Source: Anaerolineae bacterium
Lineage (GTDB): Bacteria > Chloroflexota > Anaerolineae > Aggregatilineales > Phototrophicaceae
NCBI GenBank assembly: GCA_026645945.1
Contig: JAPKMO010000021.1
Span: forward strand, 1-49,307
DNA: 49,307 nucleotides
Reading direction: 5' to 3'
Part shown: positions 45,505 to 49,307 of the stretch, one piece after another
Numbering within the stretch: position 1 is the stretch's first letter
How the letters are laid out: each line of letters begins with the position of its first letter
Position numbers and translations under genes: made by a program
The notes under the pieces: generated by a model
What the model was told of the DNA's origin: nothing
Seen by the model: only the letters and a program-made list of their open reading frames with translations
Databases searched by the model: none

Positions 45505-48153
45505 TTACGATTTAACCGCTTGGACAGGCGGCTGGACGCCCTCGGCCTCCTCATCACGGTCGCTGCGGCGCACCGACCAGATAATCAGCACAATGCCGAT
45601 GATGATGGTGATGAGTACCGGTACGGTGGCTTCCGGCGTTTGCGTCTGCACGATGATGGGAGCCATGATGAGTGAAACCAGGTTCATAACCTTAATCATC
45701 GGGTTGAGCGCCGGGCCGGCGGTATCCTTGAAGGGATCCCCAACCGTATCGCCGACGACACTGGCTTTATGATTGTCTGTGCCTTTGCCGCCGAAGTTAC
45801 CATCCTCGATGTATTTCTTGGCGTTGTCCCATGCACCGCCGGAGTTCGCCATAAACACGGCCTGAAGCTGGCCGGACAGAATGACGCCCGCCAGGAAGCC
45901 ACCGAGCGCCTGTTCCTTGAGCAGCAGGCCAACCACGATGGGCGACAGGATGGCGATTAAACCGAGTGGGATGAGCTCCGCCTGCGCCGAGCGGGTGGAG
46001 ATGGTCACGCACTGGGCGTAATCGGGCGGGCGCTGGCCGCTCTGGATTTCGGGGATACGAAGCTGGCGGCGAACTTCCGCCATGATGTACCCAGCAGCGC
46101 GGTTAACGGCTTTAATCAGCAGGCCGCCGAACAGCAGCGGCAGCGCGCCGCCGATGAGCAGGCCGATGAACACGGTCGGGTCGGCCAAGTTGATAGAACG
46201 GTTGTAGTCCTCCAGCCGTTCGACCGGCATCACGCGCTCGATGTCAATGAAAAACGAGCCAAACAGCGAGAGCGCCGCAATTACCGCCGAGCCGATGGCG
46301 ATGCCTTTGGTGATGGCTTTGGTGGTATTGCCGGCGGCGTCCAGGTCGGCCATGATCTGGCGCGCTTCGGGCGAAAAATCTTCTTCGCCGGCCAGTTCGG
46401 CGATGCCGTTGGCATTGTCGGAAATCGGGCCGAAGGTGTCCATCGAAACGTTGTTGCCCGTGTGCGAGAGCATCCCGACGCCGATCAGCGATACGCCGAA
46501 CAGGGTGTACACGAAGCGGTCAGCCGCCGGAATTTCACGCATACTGATGAGGAACAGCGCCGCGACCATAATCCACAGCGCCTGGAAGATGCCGCCGACC
46601 ACATCCTTCCTGGTGTAACCGCGCACGATTGCTGCCAGCGCCAGCACAACGCCGATCAGGAAAACGGGCAGGTAAAGGTCTGCCGGGAAGGTGACGCTGT
46701 AAACCAGGATGGACGCGCCCACGCTGGCGACGATCACCAGCACCGACCATACGCTGGACAGATAACCCAGCGAAATACCTTCCAGGATGACCAGCGCCGG
46801 GCCAAACACCGTCGCTTTGGCGATGTTGTGGACGCGCTTGCTTTTAGCAGACGTGGCATACGCCGTCAGTGGGTTGAAGGTAACGGCCAGCGCCACGCCG
46901 ACCGCTACCAGCGCGCCGAGCGACAGGTGCGACAGCAGATCGCCGCTGGCCTCCTGATTACCTGCATAAAAGACCGACAGCAGGAAGGTGGAGATAATGG
47001 TGATGGCGCTCGAAATCTCGTAGCTCTTGTACATGGCTTCTTCGGCATCATCCACTTTCCATACCGATACCATGTACGTGCCGACGATAGAACTGATGAC
47101 GCCGATACCGCGCACCAGCAGCGGCAGCACAATCCAGAACAGCTGGCCGGTGAGCGAAGTCAGCGCCAGACCGAGGATTAGGCTGGAGACGATGGTAACT
47201 TCGTAGCTCTCGAAGATGTCCGCCGCCATACCGGCGCAGTCGCCCACGTTATCGCCCACCAGGTCGGCCACAACGGCGGCGTTGCGCGGGTCGTCTTCTT
47301 CCATGCCGGCTTCGACTTTACCTACCAGGTCGGCACCGACATCAGCCGCTTTGGTGTAGATGCCGCCGCCCACGCGCATGAACAGCGCCAGCAGCGTACC
47401 GCCGAAGCCAAAACCGAGCAGTACATCCGGCGCGGCTTTGCCGAAAATGATAAAAATCAGCGTGCCGCCCAGCAGGCCGAGGCCATCGGTCAACATACCG
47501 GTGATCGTGCCGGAACGGTAGGCAATGGTCAGCGCGCGTTTAAAGCTGTGGCGCGCGGCAGCCGCCACGCGCACGTTGCCCTGCACGGCCATGTTCATAC
47601 CGATGAAACCAACCATTGCGGAGAACGATGCGCCCATAGCGAAGGCCAGCGCGCGCCCGATGGCGACGCCCGTCACGGCGGGCGAACACTCCACCACTGC
47701 CGAAACGCGCTCCGGGTTGAAGTCCGGGTAGCCGTTGGCGATGGCAATTTGTTTAGCCGTTTGCGTGCGGGCTTCCAGGACAGCCATAATTTCTTCAGCC
47801 GTTGCGCCGGTGGTCGCGTTAGCGGCGATTTCTTCGGCGAAGGCTTCCTCGACCTGTACTGGACAGAACAATTCGTTGGCTTCGCCGGTGGGCCGGACGA
47901 GCGCCACGCTAAGGAACATGGCGACCGTCAGGACGATGATGAGAATAGCAATCGTCCGCAGCTGAGTACGCAAATAAGCGTTGGCGCCATCCCGGATGAA
48001 CCCCCAGACGCGCTGCATAGCCTCGCTGCCTTTTTCGGCAGCAAACGTCTGGCGGGCCAACCAGTAAGCGTAAATCAGCGCAACGAATGCGGTTGCAAGT
48101 ACGATCAGAATCATGACTTGCTCGAACGGTTGGATCCCTTGCATTGCCTGCAT
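45505..48153 (-). CDS. hppA: Membrane-bound proton-translocating pyrophosphatase (K+-independent type)
   Basis: This integral membrane enzyme couples pyrophosphate hydrolysis to ion pumping. The 882 residues form about 16 helices. Substrate-site segments are GGGIYTKAADVGADLVGKVE, DDPRNAAVVADLVGDNVGDCAGMAAD and, near the C-terminus, GGAWDNAKKYIE and HKASVVGDTVGDPFKDT. In GNTTKAITKG, Lys612 and Thr615 are at the positions that in known enzymes mark K+-independent H+ pumps. It is longer than the usual 650-770 residues. An insert of about 75 residues after the second helix (about 87-165) holds two cysteines (ELFCP and VECSP), and the C-terminus has an acidic tail. The start ATG has AAGGA 8 nt upstream. 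Confidence 0.95.
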   Translation of the reverse strand: MQAMQGIQPFEQVMILIVLATAFVALIYAYWLARQTFAAEKGSEAMQRVWGFIRDGANAYLRTQLRTIAILIIVLTVAMFLSVALVRPTGEANELFCPVQVEEAFAEEIAANATTGATAEEIMAVLEARTQTAKQIAIANGYPDFNPERVSAVVECSPAVTGVAIGRALAFAMGASFSAMVGFIGMNMAVQGNVRVAAAARHSFKRALTIAYRSGTITGMLTDGLGLLGGTLIFIIFGKAAPDVLLGFGFGGTLLALFMRVGGGIYTKAADVGADLVGKVEAGMEEDDPRNAAVVADLVGDNVGDCAGMAADIFESYEVTIVSSLILGLALTSLTGQLFWIVLPLLVRGIGVISSIVGTYMVSVWKVDDAEEAMYKSYEISSAITIISTFLLSVFYAGNQEASGDLLSHLSLGALVAVGVALAVTFNPLTAYATSAKSKRVHNIAKATVFGPALVILEGISLGYLSSVWSVLVIVASVGASILVYSVTFPADLYLPVFLIGVVLALAAIVRGYTRKDVVGGIFQALWIMVAALFLISMREIPAADRFVYTLFGVSLIGVGMLSHTGNNVSMDTFGPISDNANGIAELAGEEDFSPEARQIMADLDAAGNTTKAITKGIAIGSAVIAALSLFGSFFIDIERVMPVERLEDYNRSINLADPTVFIGLLIGGALPLLFGGLLIKAVNRAAGYIMAEVRRQLRIPEIQSGQRPPDYAQCVTISTRSAQAELIPLGLIAILSPIVVGLLLKEQALGGFLAGVILSGQLQAVFMANSGGAWDNAKKYIEDGNFGGKGTDNHKASVVGDTVGDPFKDTAGPALNPMIKVMNLVSLIMAPIIVQTQTPEATVPVLITIIIGIVLIIWSVRRSDRDEEAEGVQPPVQAVKS

Positions 48154-48498
48154 GATGCTAATCCTTAACTATGCCGTACTAAAAAAGCACTCCCCTGTGT
48201 CCTGTTCGGGCATGGGTGTTATGTAGGGCCAGGTTGTTTACGCGCGCCAGGACGGCAGGCGAGTGGTGCATTAGTTCCATTGGCTATTTTATTGTAGGCG
48301 GCTGATCCTCGCCAGTGGAATTACATATAGCATATAAAATTCAGGCAAATGGCAGTATCTTGAGCCAGTCTTGATAAAAATCGATGGATTTTGGCTCAAA
48401 GAATTAATCAAATTCTTCCTATGAAATGAAATATTTTGTTGTTATCTTTAGCGGCTTGGCCGTTTTCTACAGAATTAGAAGAGTTCAGGAGCGTGTGT
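48154..48498. other. 345-bp divergent region between two membrane pyrophosphatase genes
   Basis: The region is AT-rich toward the right and has no plausible gene. It holds a promoter for the minus-strand hppA, a leader of about 160 nt, and a nested stem-loop at 48360-48399: outer arms TTGAGCC / GGCTCAA, inner arms AAAATC / GATTTT, GATG loop, with a bulge of about 10 nt on one side. A small GAATT/AATTC repeat follows it. I found no convincing promoter for the plus-strand gene. Confidence 0.5.
48320..48348 (-). promoter_or_regulatory. Promoter of hppA
   Basis: On the minus strand there is TTGCCT (48343-48348), 17 bp, then TGTAAT (48320-48325). The predicted start is near 48313, which gives a leader of about 160 nt. 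Confidence 0.55.
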
Positions 48499-49307
48499 AT
48501 GGAATTTCTTCGTGACAATGCTAACGTTATTGCGCTGGCTGCCGGCATCCTGGGGCTGCTGTTTGCGCTGTACCGGCTGCGATGGGTTTTAGCCCAGGAT
48601 GCCGGTGACGAACGGATGCAAAAAATCGCCGGGGCGATTCAGAAGGGCGCGCAGGCTTTTATGCGGCGCGAGTATCGCGCAGTTTCCATTCTGGTTGTCG
48701 CGGTCAGCGTTATCCTGGTGGCTTTAAGTTTTATCCCCGGCTCGCGGATGAGCGCCTGGACGGCGGTTTCGTTTGTCGCCGGGGCAGTAGCTTCGGGCGT
48801 AGCCGGTTATGTGGGTATGTATACTGCCGTGCGCGCTAACGTGCGTACCGCGCAGGCGGCATCAAAAAGCCTGAACGGCGGCCTGCGGGTGGCCTTTACC
48901 AGCGGAACGGTGATGGGAACCATCGTGGTTTCGCTGGCGCTGCTGGGGGTTAGCGGCCTGTTTATTCTGTTTAGCAACCTGCTGCCGCCGCTGGAGGCGG
49001 TCAGCGCGCTGGCCGGTTTTGGCTTTGGCGGCACGTCTATCGCCATTTTCGCCCGTGTCGGCGGCGGCATTTACACCAAAGCTGCGGACGTGGGGGCCGA
49101 CCTGGTCGGCAAAACCGAAGCTGGCATCCCAGAAGATGACCCGCGCAATCCGGCGACAATTGCCGACAACGTGGGCGACAACGTGGGGGACGTGGCCGGG
49201 ATGGGTTCCGACCTGTTCGAAAGTTATGCTAGTTCGATCATCGCCGCGATCACCCTGGCTGCGCTGGGTTCTGGCATCGCGCCGGACAAAACGCTGGTTG
49301 GGCAGGT
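48499..49307 (+). CDS. Second membrane-bound pyrophosphatase (cut by window edge)
   Basis: The first 269 codons of another membrane pyrophosphatase are present. The start ATG has AGGAG 7 nt upstream. Visible are the first helices, GAIQKGAQAFMRREYRAV after helix 1, and the substrate-site segments GGGIYTKAADVGADLVGKTE and DDPRNPATIADNVGDNVGD. It continues VAGMGSDLFESY where the neighbour has CAGMAADIFESY. It also lacks the neighbour's 75-residue insert, so the two are distant paralogues rather than a recent duplication. The residue pair that predicts K+ dependence lies beyond the window. The VAGMGSD form suggests a different ion class, which is only inference. Confidence 0.95.
   Translation, partial: MEFLRDNANVIALAAGILGLLFALYRLRWVLAQDAGDERMQKIAGAIQKGAQAFMRREYRAVSILVVAVSVILVALSFIPGSRMSAWTAVSFVAGAVASGVAGYVGMYTAVRANVRTAQAASKSLNGGLRVAFTSGTVMGTIVVSLALLGVSGLFILFSNLLPPLEAVSALAGFGFGGTSIAIFARVGGGIYTKAADVGADLVGKTEAGIPEDDPRNPATIADNVGDNVGDVAGMGSDLFESYASSIIAAITLAALGSGIAPDKTLVGQ

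Overview
The window looks like a chromosomal segment of a Chloroflexota bacterium, probably Anaerolineae-like. This is an inference from gene content and protein style: BTAD/winged-helix and FHA/winged-helix regulators, an RpoC with a long coiled-coil insert, a GyrA without a GyrA box, MoaD-MoaE and amidohydrolase-CYTH fusions, and two membrane pyrophosphatases. Base composition is GC-rich and even. There are no rRNA or tRNA genes, no CRISPR array and no insertion sequences. Genes are densely packed and mostly in short operons with clear Shine-Dalgarno sites.

Region 1 (1-18600) is mainly housekeeping. A BTAD-type regulator is cut by the left edge. It is followed by gyrA (-), a secreted glycoside-hydrolase-like lipoprotein (+) and a minus-strand series ftsY - prfB - PH-like/zinc-ribbon protein - rpoC. 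rpoC stands without rpoB and has its own consensus promoter. Divergent from ftsY is a plus-strand run moaC - moaD/E fusion - fabF - rnc. The RNase III has Ala at a normally invariant catalytic Asp. A polytopic membrane protein ending in an endonuclease/exonuclease/phosphatase domain (-) follows.

Region 2 (18600-26405, +) holds a 659-residue MTA/SAH-deaminase-like amidohydrolase fused to a CYTH domain, two genes for an asymmetric heterodimeric ABC exporter, and a GT39-like membrane glycosyltransferase.

Region 3 (26439-37870) is a myo-inositol catabolic island. A leftward arm encodes an inositol-dehydrogenase-like protein and a sugar ABC importer (binding protein, permease, single-NBD ATPase). 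A rightward arm encodes an IclR regulator and IolC, IolB, IolD, IolE and a second IolG. The 174-bp gap between the arms carries a near-consensus promoter overlapped by an inverted repeat, a good candidate operator. The rightward arm ends in a remnant of iolA/mmsA with most of its interior deleted. No iolJ aldolase is present, so the cluster alone cannot finish the pathway.

Region 4 (37915-42139) is a compact minus-strand sulfur operon: rhodanese, TauE/SafE exporter, a CstB-like persulfide dioxygenase with pseudo-rhodanese and rhodanese domains, DUF302 and a FmdB-type zinc ribbon. It is divergent from a LysR regulator and resembles staphylococcal cst loci under a different class of regulator.

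Region 5 (42084-49307) has an FHA/winged-helix regulator, an unrecognised secreted protein, miaA, yraN, soluble pyrophosphatase ppa, a K+-independent-type H+-pyrophosphatase gene (-), and a divergent second membrane pyrophosphatase gene cut by the right edge. Three pyrophosphatase genes thus lie within about 4.6 kb.
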